Positions 17,701 to 33,976 are shown, numbered from the stretch's first letter. The stretch is DNA of 64,000 bases from Altererythrobacter aquiaggeris (GCF_037154015.1 NZ_JBANRL010000001.1:2418001-2482000), one strand, 5' to 3'. Notes: generated by a model from the letters alone, not told the origin. A program made the numbers and translations.

Positions 17701-18771
17701 TCAGGCCGGATCATCGCGTTGCTGGGTATAGATAGACCATCCGGCAAGAAACAGCCCTGCTGCCAGCGGGCCCAGAATAATTCCGCTGAGGCCCAGCGAC
17801 ACAATCCCGCCAAGCGTCGTGACAAGGATCAACCAGTCGGGGATCCCCGTATCGCGGCCGACGAGGATGGGCCGCAGGATATTGTCAGCCATACCGATCA
17901 GCGCGGCGCCGGATATCACGACGACAACCGCCTGCCAGACGGCACCGGTCACCAGCAGGTATAACGCCACCGGCAGCCACACTATCGCGGGGCCAAGCGC
18001 CGGGAGTAACGAAAAGATCGCCATCAGCACCCCGAATAGAACAGCCGATGGCACGCCGACGACCCAGAAAGTCGCCGCACCCAGCGCGCCCTGCACCAAT
18101 CCGACGACGACCGATCCTTTGATCGTGGCGCGGATAATCTGAGTGAACTTGTCACTCAGCCGCCGGGCAACATCGCGCGGCAAAGGCATCGCATCCCTGA
18201 CGCCCGATCCGATCGCCGCCCCGTCGCGAAGCAGGAAATACACGACATACATTCCGATCCCCAGCGACAGGACGAAGGAAAATGCGCTTCCGCCGATAGA
18301 TACCGCTTGCTGCGCGATGATGCCGATGCTTTCTCTGGCAAATTGCAACACGCCGTCCTGCACCGCGCTGAATTCCGCATATTCGGAATTATCAAGCATC
18401 TGCTGAAGCCGCGCGGGCAAAGCGTTGTGAAAACTGCTGAACAGGCCCGGCAAGTCCAGATCGCCCTGGCTCATGGAAGAATAGAGTTCGATCGACTGGC
18501 GGACGACGGCGCTACCGATGATGATTGCGGGCACAACCACAGCAATGACAATAATCACCAGCGTTCCCAGTGCCGCGCGGCCTGGATAGCGCGGCCATTT
18601 CGCAAGAATCCGCTGATAAAGAGGCTGAAACATGATCGCCGCCAGCATGGCCCACAAAAGCGCGGAGACGAATGGCCAGATGACCATTACGAGGATGATT
18701 GTGACAAGCAGAAGAAACACCAGAAAGCCTGCGCGTTCGGTATTGGTGGCCCCGTCAGGTGTCGAAGTCAT
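17701..18771 (-). CDS. AI-2E family transporter (TqsA/PerM-like permease)
   Basis: A 356-residue membrane protein with about seven to eight hydrophobic segments: LVFLLLVTIILVMVIWPFVSALLWAMLAA region, a central periplasmic part, then paired helices ending in GLSGIILGPLAAGLFLAGW. The conserved PLY near residue 50 and LGPAIVWLPVALYLL are typical of AI-2E/PerM proteins. Substrates in this family range from autoinducer-2 to sodium; none is indicated here. It lies 31 bases upstream of a stop-rich spacer and close to rpoC, but the rpoC terminator separates them. Confidence 0.85.
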   Translation of the reverse strand: MTSTPDGATNTERAGFLVFLLLVTIILVMVIWPFVSALLWAMLAAIMFQPLYQRILAKWPRYPGRAALGTLVIIVIAVVVPAIIIGSAVVRQSIELYSSMSQGDLDLPGLFSSFHNALPARLQQMLDNSEYAEFSAVQDGVLQFARESIGIIAQQAVSIGGSAFSFVLSLGIGMYVVYFLLRDGAAIGSGVRDAMPLPRDVARRLSDKFTQIIRATIKGSVVVGLVQGALGAATFWVVGVPSAVLFGVLMAIFSLLPALGPAIVWLPVALYLLVTGAVWQAVVVVISGAALIGMADNILRPILVGRDTGIPDWLILVTTLGGIVSLGLSGIILGPLAAGLFLAGWSIYTQQRDDPA

Positions 18772-18841
18772 CGTTGCTCGTCTTTCACCAGTTCAATCGG
18801 ATTTTTTCCCGTCCTAGGGGATCGCTTGCGGTTTTGCTAAC

Positions 18842-18873
18842 AAAAGACCCCGCCGGATCGCTCCGGCGGGGTC
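18842..18873 (-). terminator. rpoC terminator
   Basis: GACCCCGCCGGA and TCCGGCGGGGTC form a perfect 12-bp stem with a 4-base loop. On the minus strand it is followed by TTTTG, 24 bases past the rpoC stop. Confidence 0.9.
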
Positions 18874-18897
18874 TTGATTGCTCAGTCGCGAAACCGC

Positions 18898-23247
<4,350 letters not shown>

Positions 23248-23315
23248 TTTGTCATCCCTTGGGGGGTGAAAATATCAGGTGGAAGGCGGGGCGGCGGTTT
23301 TGGCCGCCGGCCCCT

Positions 23316-27563
<4,248 letters not shown>

Positions 27564-27796
27564 GGAGGAGATATGCCTCTTCTCTGATAGGCCGGAATTT
27601 GCACACCGGCTTGAAAATTTTCGAATTGCGGATGCGATTCTGTCAGACGCAAAGAAGGCCGCATGGCACACGCTCCCTCCATCGGGGAGATGTGGCCCGC
27701 AGCCTGCCGCGTCGTCAGAATGTCCCGCCGCTTCCTTCCCAGTCAGATCCCCGCGAATGGATCCGGCTTGCTCGAAGCGTGCGAGCTATGAAAGAC

Positions 27797-27825
27797 CATA
27801 TAGGAAACAGCCGCGCATGAGTCAA
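27797..27825 (-). promoter_or_regulatory. rpoBC promoter (sigma70-type)
   Basis: On the minus strand TTGACT (27825-27820) and TATATG (27802-27797) are separated by exactly 17 bases. Predicted start is near 27790, giving a 5' leader of about 227 bases before rpoB ATG. This is the only strong promoter in the 447-base gap between rpoB and the small ORF at 28011; the rest of that gap contains nothing coding that I can support. Confidence 0.75.
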
Positions 27826-27910
27826 ACGCTGCGATGACTTCCGCAAGCGCCCTGCCGGGGTCGGCGCGGCTGCCGAGCGCAACGTCAGCGAACACGAGTG
27901 GGACATTTTC

Positions 27911-27987
27911 TGTTTATCAATCAATGTTATATCGTTTTTCGATAAATCCGTTTGACAACGCATGAGAATTAATTATTGTTTATCAAT
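27911..27987 (+). promoter_or_regulatory. Promoter and probable operator of the DUF2975/XRE unit
   Basis: TTGACA (27952-27957) and TATTGT (27974-27979) are 16 bases apart. Two direct copies of TGTTTATCAAT lie at 27911-27921 and 27977-27987, the second covering the -10 box. Between them is the inverted repeat TATCG-TTTTT-CGATA at 27930-27944. The pattern fits autoregulation by the small XRE protein encoded at 28690, which is inference. GGAG at 28000 serves the small ORF. Confidence 0.5.
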
Positions 27988-28010
27988 ATCAGAATTATCG
28001 GAGAACAATA

Positions 28011-28142
28011 ATGATTCACATTTTCGATCACGCGCTCGCGGTTGTTTCGGCATTATTCGTCGCGGCATTAGTTACAGCGGCGCTGTTCATCCCGACTGCG
28101 CAATCCAGCGCGGCCATAACCGTATTTGCATCGCTCGCCTGA
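28011..28142 (+). CDS. Small single-span membrane protein (43 codons)
   Basis: A short ORF too small for most gene finders: MIHIFDHALAVVSALFVAAL begins it, and it continues hydrophobically to residue 29 before a short polar stretch. GGAG stands 7 bases before the ATG, the best ribosome-binding site in the unit. It begins just after the promoter and ends 20 bases before DUF2975, so it is probably the first cistron of a three-gene operon. Hydrophobic residues 8-28 could span the membrane or act as a signal anchor. No family is recognised. Confidence 0.55.
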   Translation: MIHIFDHALAVVSALFVAALVTAALFIPTAQSSAAITVFASLA

Positions 28143-28162
28143 CTTTAACGAGGAACCACGAC

Positions 28163-28690
28163 ATGACCACATTTGCCAAGGACCCGCTTCTCGCGGCCGC
28201 CAGGATCATCCTCTATTTCATACTTGGAGTGATTGCCTTTGCCGCGTTCTTCGTAACGCTGGGCGCAGCGGCGATGCTGCTCTACAATGCTGGTCTGCTG
28301 GCCGACATCCAGGATCCGGACATTCCGCGCAGCATGGGCTGGCAGGTCGCATTGCTGCTGCTTGCCGTTACCGGGGTGCTGTATCTGGGCTGGCGGTTCA
28401 TGAAACATATGCTCGATATCGTGACCAGCGTAAGCGACGGCGATCCGTTTGTGCCCGCCAACGCCGACCGTCTGACCGCGATGGCATGGCTGATGCTCGC
28501 CATCAATCTGCTCGCCTTGCCGATCGGCGGCTTCGGGATCTACCTTGCAAAGAAACTGGGCGAACATACCGGCACCGCCGAAGTCAGCATGGATTTTGGC
28601 GGACTTACCCTGATTCTGACACTGTTCATCCTCGCCCGCGTTTTTCGCCACGGCACATCGATGCGCGACGATCTCGAAGGAACAGTCTGA
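28163..28690 (+). CDS. DUF2975 family integral membrane protein
   Basis: The 175-residue protein has four predicted membrane spans (near residues 10-35, 58-78, 110-130 and 145-165) and the DUF2975 pattern, including a DGDPFVPANADRLTAMAWLML segment after the second span. AGGAA precedes ATG 28163; longer open sequence upstream overlaps the small ORF and is not conserved. Its TGA overlaps the start of the XRE gene (TGATG). DUF2975 plus a small XRE regulator is a recurring pair in many bacteria, of unknown function. Confidence 0.8.
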   Translation: MTTFAKDPLLAAARIILYFILGVIAFAAFFVTLGAAAMLLYNAGLLADIQDPDIPRSMGWQVALLLLAVTGVLYLGWRFMKHMLDIVTSVSDGDPFVPANADRLTAMAWLMLAINLLALPIGGFGIYLAKKLGEHTGTAEVSMDFGGLTLILTLFILARVFRHGTSMRDDLEGTV

Positions 28691-28896
28691 TGGCCATTAC
28701 CGTAAAGCTGGACGATCTGCTTCACGAACGCCGTATGACATTGACCGAACTTGCCGAACGCGTCGGGCTCACGCTTGCCAATCTGTCGATTTTGAAAACC
28801 GGCAAGGCCAAGGCGATGCGTTTCTCCACGCTGGAGGCGATCTGCCGCGAACTTGGCTGTCAGCCGGGGGATCTTCTCGGCTTCGAACCGGATTGA
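28690..28896 (+). CDS. Small XRE-type helix-turn-helix regulator
   Basis: A 68-residue DNA-binding protein that is little more than one Cro/C1-type HTH domain: LLHERRMTLTELAERVGLT then LANLSILKTGKAKAMRFSTLEAICRELGCQPGDLL. This YozG-like form typically sits behind a DUF2975 gene. Translation is coupled to the upstream gene by a one-base overlap. The repeats around the operon promoter at 27911-27987 are the obvious candidate binding sites. Confidence 0.85.
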   Translation: MAITVKLDDLLHERRMTLTELAERVGLTLANLSILKTGKAKAMRFSTLEAICRELGCQPGDLLGFEPD

Positions 28897-29098
28897 AGCC
28901 GGCCCGGCATCGCTTCAGGGGACCTGCCGGGCGCTGCGTTCGCAATGGTCGTCATGGCGACGGCCGGGTAAACCTTGGCGGGGGAAATCCGGATTTCGGG
29001 GATAGGCAGAGCCGGGACACCGCTATAAACTGGCTGCCTGTTGCCACCGGAATACCGTAACGGCAGCTTGGCGGGGAAATATTTTTCACCGATAAGCG

Positions 29099-29127
29099 TT
29101 GACTATCGCCGAGTCGCTCTATTTACG
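29099..29127 (+). promoter_or_regulatory. Possible promoter for the first small lipoprotein gene
   Basis: TTGACT (29099-29104) is followed after 17 bases by TTTACG, a weak -10 match. It lies 33 bases before the ATG of the next gene. Confidence 0.35.
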
Positions 29128-29159
29128 ATGGCTCTGATTAATTGAGAGGGATTATCTAC

Positions 29160-29402
29160 ATGAAACGTTTTGCTTTTGCTGTCTTGCCGCTCGCTATGAT
29201 GGCGGTCGCTTGTGATAGCCCCGCAGAAGAGCTGGGCGAAGAGAAAGATGACGTGACCGAAGCCAAGGCTGAAGTCATGGACGAACAGTCTGATGTGCTT
29301 GACGCCCAGGCCGATATCGCTGAAGACGCCGGTAATGTAGGTGAAGCCGCCGAGCTCGACGCCGAAGCCGAGAAGCTGGAAAACACCGCCGACGAAATTT
29401 AA
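29160..29402 (+). CDS. Small acidic lipoprotein
   Basis: An 80-residue protein with a lipoprotein signal (MKRFAFAVLPLAMMAVAC, Cys at residue 18). The mature part is about 60 residues, rich in Glu, Asp and Ala, with a heptad-like pattern (DEQSDVLDAQADIAEDAGNVGEAAELDAEAEKLENTADEI) suggesting a coiled coil in the periplasm. GAGAGGG precedes ATG 29160 at 9 bases; an in-frame TTG further up is not needed. Function unknown. A second gene of the same kind follows. Confidence 0.75.
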   Translation: MKRFAFAVLPLAMMAVACDSPAEELGEEKDDVTEAKAEVMDEQSDVLDAQADIAEDAGNVGEAAELDAEAEKLENTADEI

Positions 29403-29495
29403 CCTGAGACGCCTGTCTGGAAGACAGCAAAACCGGTTTTTCGGAACCGCCGATCTTCCGGATTATTGATACGACGATTAACAGGAGAATACCCG

Positions 29496-29762
29496 ATGAA
29501 AAAATTTGCACTGCTCGCACTTCCACTCGCATTCGCAATTACAGCTTGTAATGGCCCGAATGAAGAAGCTGGCGAAGAAATGGACGAAGCGATGGGCACT
29601 GACGGTGTTCTCACCGACGGTCCGATGGAAGAAAAAGGCGAAGCCATGGATGATGCCATGGGCGAAAAGGGCGAAGCCATGGAAGAAGCCGGTGAGGCTA
29701 CCGGTAACGAAGCCATGGAAGAAAAAGGTGACGACATGGAAGATGCCGCTGACGGCATGTAA
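29496..29762 (+). CDS. Small acidic lipoprotein with internal repeats
   Basis: An 88-residue protein with lipoprotein signal MKKFALLALPLAFAITAC (Cys18). The mature part is built from loose repeats of the type E-K/A-G-E/D-A/D-M-E/D-D/E-A (three to four copies) and is strongly acidic with many methionines. AGGAG is 8 bases before ATG 29496. It resembles its upstream neighbour and the lipoprotein at 42574, which suggests a small family; no function is known. Confidence 0.75.
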   Translation: MKKFALLALPLAFAITACNGPNEEAGEEMDEAMGTDGVLTDGPMEEKGEAMDDAMGEKGEAMEEAGEATGNEAMEEKGDDMEDAADGM

Positions 29763-29810
29763 TCCATCACCGGCGTTCATCGCCTTGTGAACTAGATTGA
29801 ATCGAATTGG

Positions 29811-29836
29811 GCTCGCCGGAAACGGCGGGCCTTTTT
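29811..29836 (+). terminator. Terminator after the lipoprotein pair
   Basis: GCTCGCCG and CGGCGGGC form an 8-bp stem (one G-U pair in RNA) with a GAAA tetraloop, then CTTTTT. Confidence 0.8.
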
Positions 29837-29872
29837 CTTTGGTGCTGCACCGGTCTGTCAGGCATTCTGTCC

Positions 29873-29901
29873 TTGACTTTTGTTTTGCGGTGCACCAATT
29901 G
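29873..29901 (+). promoter_or_regulatory. Likely rplJ promoter
   Basis: TTGACT (29873-29878) is followed after 17 bases by CAATTG. The -10 match is poor, but the position just before the L10 leader is right. Confidence 0.4.
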
Positions 29902-29935
29902 CCCGCTCGTTCGCTGGGCTGACGGGTTCAGCGAA

Positions 29936-30000
29936 CATCCGTCCGAGACAGTTGGTGAAGGCAATCTGGCCTTCTTAATTTCCAGCCTAGGCGGGGATCA
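29936..30000 (+). ncRNA. Ribosomal protein L10 leader (autoregulatory mRNA structure)
   Basis: The sequence CCGAGACAGTTGGTGAAGG, followed by TTAATTTCCAGCCTAGGCGG, matches the remembered conserved parts of L10 leaders, where ribosomal protein L10(L12)4 binds a kink-turn and represses its own operon. It lies about 165 bases before the rplJ start in an otherwise empty 400-base gap (29763-30164). The match is from memory of the family, not from a covariance search. Confidence 0.65.
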
Positions 30001-30164
30001 GAGTTTTCGCAGTCGGCCCCGCGCCACTGCAATCGCGCCGCTCCGACAGGACTGCGCACCTCCTTCCCCATCAACGGACTCGCCCGTGTCGTTTATTCGG
30101 CATGGACATACGTTAGCCGGTCGCACGGCAATTTCGTCATGCGGCCATAGTGAAGGAGTACGGC

Positions 30165-30680
30165 ATGGATCGTTCGCAAAAATCTGACGCGGTCGCTGAA
30201 CTTAACGCAACTTTCAAAGAGAGCGGCGTGGTCGTTGTGACCCGCAATCTCGGCCTGACGGTGGCCCAGTCCACCGAACTGCGCTCGAAAATGCGTGAAG
30301 CCGGCGGCAGCTACAAGGTTGCCAAGAACCGCCTCGCCAACCTCGCCCTGAAAGACACGGATTACGCCGGACTGAGCGATTTGCTTACCGGTCCGACAGC
30401 GCTGGCCACATCGACCGATCCGGTTGCTGCTGCCAAAGCTGCCGTGGAATTCGCCAAGACGAACGACAAGCTCGAAATCGTCGGCGGCGCAATGGGCGGG
30501 CAGATACTCGACGTCGCTGGGATCAAGGCACTTGCCTCGCTGCCAAGCCTCGACGAGCTTCGCGGCAAGCTTGTGGGTCTGATGAACGCCCCGGCGACCA
30601 AGGTCGCCCAGGTGGTCAACGCACCCGCTGCAAAGCTTGCCCGTGTCTTCGGTGCCTACGGCGCCAAAGAAGCGGCATAA
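30165..30680 (+). CDS. rplJ: 50S ribosomal protein L10
   Basis: L10 forms the base of the ribosomal stalk and carries L7/L12 dimers on its C-terminal helix. The 171-residue protein matches: [44 protein letters not shown] and [27 protein letters not shown] 30165 is preceded by AAGGAG at 6 bases. Expression is probably controlled by the leader upstream. Unusually, the operon does not continue into rpoBC. Confidence 0.97.
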   Translation: MDRSQKSDAVAELNATFKESGVVVVTRNLGLTVAQSTELRSKMREAGGSYKVAKNRLANLALKDTDYAGLSDLLTGPTALATSTDPVAAAKAAVEFAKTNDKLEIVGGAMGGQILDVAGIKALASLPSLDELRGKLVGLMNAPATKVAQVVNAPAAKLARVFGAYGAKEAA

Positions 30681-30715
30681 GCGGTTTAAAGCATACACGA
30701 ACACACCCTTATCGT

Positions 30716-30744
30716 CGGGGAAATTCTTCCCCGCACAGTCTTTT
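30716..30744 (+). promoter_or_regulatory. Hairpin between rplJ and rplL, possible partial attenuator or processing site
   Basis: CGGGGAA and TTCCCCG make a perfect 7-bp stem with a 4-base loop, and a TTTT run follows after 7 bases. It lies in the 81-base gap between the two genes. L7/L12 is made in excess over L10, so a stabilising or processing hairpin is plausible; this is inference. Confidence 0.4.
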
Positions 30745-30761
30745 AATTGGAGTAAAACAAC

Positions 30762-31130
30762 ATGGCCGATATCGCCAAGCTTGTAGAAGAACTTTCAAAA
30801 CTTACCGTTCTCGAAGCGGCTGAACTTGCAACCGCACTCGAAGAATCATGGGGCGTTAGCGCCGCTGCTGCAGTTGCAGTTGCCGGCCCGGCCGCAGCTG
30901 CCGAAGCAGTCGAAGAAAAGGACGAATTCGACGTTGTCCTGACCGGCGATGGCGGCAAGAAAATCCAGGTCATCAAGGAAGTCCGTGCGATCACGGGTCT
31001 CGGCCTGACCGAAGCCAAAACCCTCGTCGAGAGCGCGCCCAAGTCCATCAAAGAAGGCGTCAACAAGGCTGAAGCCGAAGAAATCAAGGGCAAGATCGAA
31101 GCAGCCGGCGGTACTGTCGAACTCAAGTAA
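30762..31130 (+). CDS. rplL: 50S ribosomal protein L7/L12
   Basis: The flexible stalk protein that recruits translational GTPases. At 122 residues it has the usual N-terminal dimerisation helix ([21 protein letters not shown]), an Ala-rich hinge near 35-50, and the C-terminal domain with [28 protein letters not shown] precedes ATG 30762. A terminator follows. Confidence 0.97.
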   Translation: MADIAKLVEELSKLTVLEAAELATALEESWGVSAAAAVAVAGPAAAAEAVEEKDEFDVVLTGDGGKKIQVIKEVRAITGLGLTEAKTLVESAPKSIKEGVNKAEAEEIKGKIEAAGGTVELK

Positions 31131-31212
31131 TTGAGTTCGGCGGACCGCTTGGGCTCGCCCGGGTAATCTTGACCAAAGTTTTGTGGGTGTCTTGAAGCGC
31201 CCGCAGATGGGA

Positions 31213-31240
31213 GGGCGGTACCGCAAGGTGCCGCCCTTTT
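31213..31240 (+). terminator. rplJL terminator
   Basis: GGGCGGTACC and GGTGCCGCCC form a 10-bp stem (one G-U pair) with a GCAA loop, then TTTT. Confidence 0.85.
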
Positions 31241-31323
31241 GTGTTTGGGGTAATTAACGACCCAATCGCGGAGTTTGTTTGAATGAGCCATAATTAGGCC
31301 CGGTAAGCGGAGAAGGAAGTGTC

Positions 31324-31452
31324 TTGTTTCCTGACAATGAGAGCCAATGGGAACATTTCCCGTCAGTTATTGATGGAATTCATCTCCCGTATGTCAGTGT
31401 CACATTTGGTGCTTGCCATACTTTGTGGTCGATGAATTTGAATATTCGGTAA
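31324..31452 (+). CDS. Short ORF, possibly the N-terminal half of a frameshifted gene
   Basis: From TTG 31324, with AAGGA 6 bases upstream, a 42-codon frame reads LFPDNESQWEHFPSVIDG and then HLPYVSVTFGACHT before stopping at TAA 31450-31452. The composition is that of a real soluble protein, not of a shadow frame. The stop overlaps the next ATG (TAATG). Either it is a coupled small gene or the broken start of the following gene. Confidence 0.35.
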   Translation: MFPDNESQWEHFPSVIDGIHLPYVSVTFGACHTLWSMNLNIR

Positions 31453-31718
31453 TGGATCACGGCTTGCCCACGTTATTCTACGTTGGTCACAACTACATTA
31501 AGCGTGCGTTTACATCGAACCTTCTCGAAACTTATGAAACCGAAATTCTCAAGTGTCAGTGGCCGATTGTGCATCATTTTGCACTTGGCGGTGGCGATGA
31601 GTGTATCGAATTGGTGACACCTGAGCCGCTGCAGATTGTCGATTTGCACACGGAAAAAGATAAGAGAGATTGGATCGCAAAAGTGTGCGACGACATCATT
31701 TCGCTGCACGAAAATTAA
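31452..31718 (+). CDS. Unknown protein, possibly the C-terminal half of a split gene
   Basis: An 88-residue product from ATG 31452 (MDHGLPTLFYVGHNYIKR at the start). The same frame is open back to 31374 and reads protein-like there (PYFVVDEFEYSV), which suggests that the true N-terminus lies in another frame upstream, at 31324. I recognise no domain; length, acidity and the single-gene setting would fit an immunity-type or orphan protein, but that is only a guess. GC is near 45 percent, lower than the flanking rplL and pagL-like genes. Confidence 0.5.
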   Translation: MDHGLPTLFYVGHNYIKRAFTSNLLETYETEILKCQWPIVHHFALGGGDECIELVTPEPLQIVDLHTEKDKRDWIAKVCDDIISLHEN

Positions 31719-31751
31719 TGTCTGCTAACCACCCTAATATCGGCCACTAAA

Positions 31752-32291
31752 TCACATCGCCAAATTCACCCTCAGCCCCATAATATCAATCCCGGGGTTC
31801 TGCTGCGAATTGAACAGCCGCGCGTGGCTGATGTGGACCCAGCTGGCCTCGACCGAAACATGCTCCGAAACCCGCGCGCCGATGGCGATTTCGGGTTCGA
31901 ACAGCACCCGGCTGCCGAGGTCGGTCCGCTTGCCTGACACGGGATCGAAGCGTTCGTCCGGCCCGTCATGCACGATCAGGCCGATACCCGGGCGAAGATA
32001 AACGCGTTCCGCCACGCTGATCCTCCAGCTTAACCCGCCGCCGGCAAAGCTGGTGTCGCCAGCGGTGTTGAGCGAAGCCAGCACATAGGGCTGCGGCTTG
32101 CCGATAAAGCTTAAATCCGCGACCGGCGCAAAGCGGTACCCTGCCTGGATATCCGCGCCGCCTTCATTGACTGCGAAGGTGAAAGGCGTGGCAACCTCGT
32201 GAACATATACGCCGACAAACGCCTCTTGCGCGGCGGCAGGACTGGCCAGTCCGATCGTTAAGGCAGCAGACAAAGTGGCAAAGTTTCGCAT
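31752..32291 (-). CDS. Acyloxyacyl hydrolase (PagL-like lipid A 3-O-deacylase)
   Basis: A 179-residue outer-membrane beta-barrel enzyme. It has a signal peptide (MRNFATLSAALTIGLASPAAAQ) and alternating hydrophobic strands to a C-terminal aromatic-poor end (GLRVNLAM). The active-site segment near residue 153 is His-Ile-Ser in WVHISHARLFNSQQNPGID, matching the His-x-Ser dyad of PagL. The enzyme removes the 3-position acyl chain from lipid A; many sphingomonads have sphingolipids in place of LPS, so the substrate may differ here. ATG 32291; a long open frame further upstream is antisense to the MATE gene and is ignored. Confidence 0.75.
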   Translation of the reverse strand: MRNFATLSAALTIGLASPAAAQEAFVGVYVHEVATPFTFAVNEGGADIQAGYRFAPVADLSFIGKPQPYVLASLNTAGDTSFAGGGLSWRISVAERVYLRPGIGLIVHDGPDERFDPVSGKRTDLGSRVLFEPEIAIGARVSEHVSVEASWVHISHARLFNSQQNPGIDIMGLRVNLAM

Positions 32292-32415
32292 GTATGTAAT
32301 CCCCGTTTGCCGCACCTCTGGCTGTGGCAAGCTTGCCGCAGGCTGAAGCAATCTGGCTGCATTCACAAGGTTCCGCTTCGCCGCAGCGTCCATCGCGCCT
32401 ATTCGGGCCGGCTTT

Positions 32416-33807
32416 ATGCCGAACGCAGAAGCCTTACAGCCGACCGCCGCGCGCGGGCCATGGCGAACAGAGCTGGCCGCTACCATGCGGCTGGCCTGGC
32501 CGCTCGCGCTCGCCAATCTGCTGCAGATGCTGGTCCATGCCATCGATGTGATTTTCGTCGCGCGACTGGGCGAAAGCGAACTGGCAGCGTCCAGTCTTGC
32601 GATTGCGTTGTTCGGACTGGTCCTGTGGGGCTTATCGGGCCTGACAGGAGCGGTCGCGCCGCTGATCGCGGCCGAGCTTGGCCGCAAGAAACATGCCGTT
32701 CGCGAGGTCCGGCGAAGTGTGCGGATGGGCCTTTGGCTGGCGGTTTTTGCTGGTATCTTGGGGATGCTCGCCTGCCTGAACGGTGAACGCCTGATGCTGG
32801 CGACGGGCCAGGATCCGGTGATCTCGGCCATGGCCGGCTCCTTCATGTCGATCATCATCTTCGCGATGGTGCCCAGCATCATCGCGAACGTTCTGCGCAT
32901 ATTCGTCTCCACACTCGACCGTCCGATCTTCGCCACGCTGATCATCGCATCGGCCATCGGCATCAGTATTCTGGCAAACTGGGTGCTTGTATTCGGCAAC
33001 CTCGGAATGCCCGCGTTAGGCCTTGAAGGCTCCGCTTTGGCGAGCGTTGTCACATCGCTGTACATCATGTTCGCCTATGTCATCGCGATTGCGTGGGACA
33101 AGCGGCTCCGCCGCTACCGCATCTTCGGAAACTGGTGGCGGACCGAATGGAGCCGGATGCAGGAAATCATCCGCATCGGCGCGCCGATCATGTTCACCAT
33201 CATTGCCGAGGCCGGCCTGTTCAGCGGCGCGGCATTTCTGATGGGACGCATCGGGCCGAGCGAGTTGGCGGGTCATACGATTGCGCTGCAGGTGGCCGCG
33301 CTGGCATTCCAGATACCCTTCGGCATCGGTCAAGCCTCGACCATCCGTGTCGGTTATCATTACGGCGCTGGCGACCGCGCCGCGATGGGCCGCGCAGGCT
33401 GGGTGGCGATGGCGATTGCGGTCGGCTTCAGCATGGTTACGGCGGCCATCATGTGGTTCGCGCCGCATCTGGTGCTGTCGATTTACGTCGATGTGGATGC
33501 GCCAAAGAACGCGGCCATGGTTGGCTTCGCGGTTCAGTTTCTGGTGCTCGCCGCGATCTTCCAGCTGGTAGATGCCGCACAGGCCGTTGCCGCTGGCAAT
33601 CTACGCGGATTGCAGGATACGCGCATACCGATGGTGATCGCGGTCCTCAGCTATTGGGCGGCAGGCTTCACCGTCGCTATCGGCCTGGCGTTCTATACGC
33701 CGCTGCAGGGCGTCGGCGTCTGGATCGGCCTAGCGACCGGCTTGCTGGTAGCAGCCGTGCTGCTGACAGGGCGCTGGGCCAGAAGAGAGCAACTAGGCCT
33801 AACCTAG
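32416..33807 (+). CDS. MATE-family efflux transporter (NorM-like)
   Basis: A 463-residue, 12-span inner-membrane antiporter. The two six-helix halves both start with the MATE pattern (MRLAWPLALANLLQMLVHAIDVIFVARLG, and IRIGAPIMFTIIAEAGLFSGAAFLMGRIG), and PFGIGQASTIRVGYHYGAGD is a strong family motif. It exports cationic drugs or metabolites using Na+ or H+. Divergent from the PagL-like gene. Confidence 0.9.
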   Translation: MPNAEALQPTAARGPWRTELAATMRLAWPLALANLLQMLVHAIDVIFVARLGESELAASSLAIALFGLVLWGLSGLTGAVAPLIAAELGRKKHAVREVRRSVRMGLWLAVFAGILGMLACLNGERLMLATGQDPVISAMAGSFMSIIIFAMVPSIIANVLRIFVSTLDRPIFATLIIASAIGISILANWVLVFGNLGMPALGLEGSALASVVTSLYIMFAYVIAIAWDKRLRRYRIFGNWWRTEWSRMQEIIRIGAPIMFTIIAEAGLFSGAAFLMGRIGPSELAGHTIALQVAALAFQIPFGIGQASTIRVGYHYGAGDRAAMGRAGWVAMAIAVGFSMVTAAIMWFAPHLVLSIYVDVDAPKNAAMVGFAVQFLVLAAIFQLVDAAQAVAAGNLRGLQDTRIPMVIAVLSYWAAGFTVAIGLAFYTPLQGVGVWIGLATGLLVAAVLLTGRWARREQLGLT

Positions 33808-33948
33808 CCCCGCCAAACCTTGGTCACGGCAGTCATAGGGCGACCGCCCGCCGGCGCTTATGCGCCGCCCTCTCGGAGGCGTTGGCGCAGCCAACCAGCC
33901 GCGAGAGATAATAATACGCCGGCGAGAGAAAAAAGAGTCCCCCACCCG

Positions 33949-33976
33949 TTGACTCTGCGGCTTGGCATCCCCACTT
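33949..33976 (+). promoter_or_regulatory. Possible heat-shock (sigma32-type) promoter of groESL
   Basis: GTTGACT (from 33948) followed after 14 bases by CCCCACTT (33969-33976) fits the loose sigma32 pattern CTTGAA-N13-17-CCCCAT. It lies directly before the CIRCE element. Confidence 0.5.

Noticed and set aside
29807-30187. 126-codon frame between the lipoproteins and rplJ
   Set aside because: It runs through the terminator, the rplJ promoter and the L10 leader, and the product has no plausible start or domain.
32292-33068. Upstream extension of the PagL-like gene to a 438-codon frame
   Set aside because: The extra part is antisense to the MATE gene and has the composition of a shadow frame; the signal peptide fixes the start at 32291.
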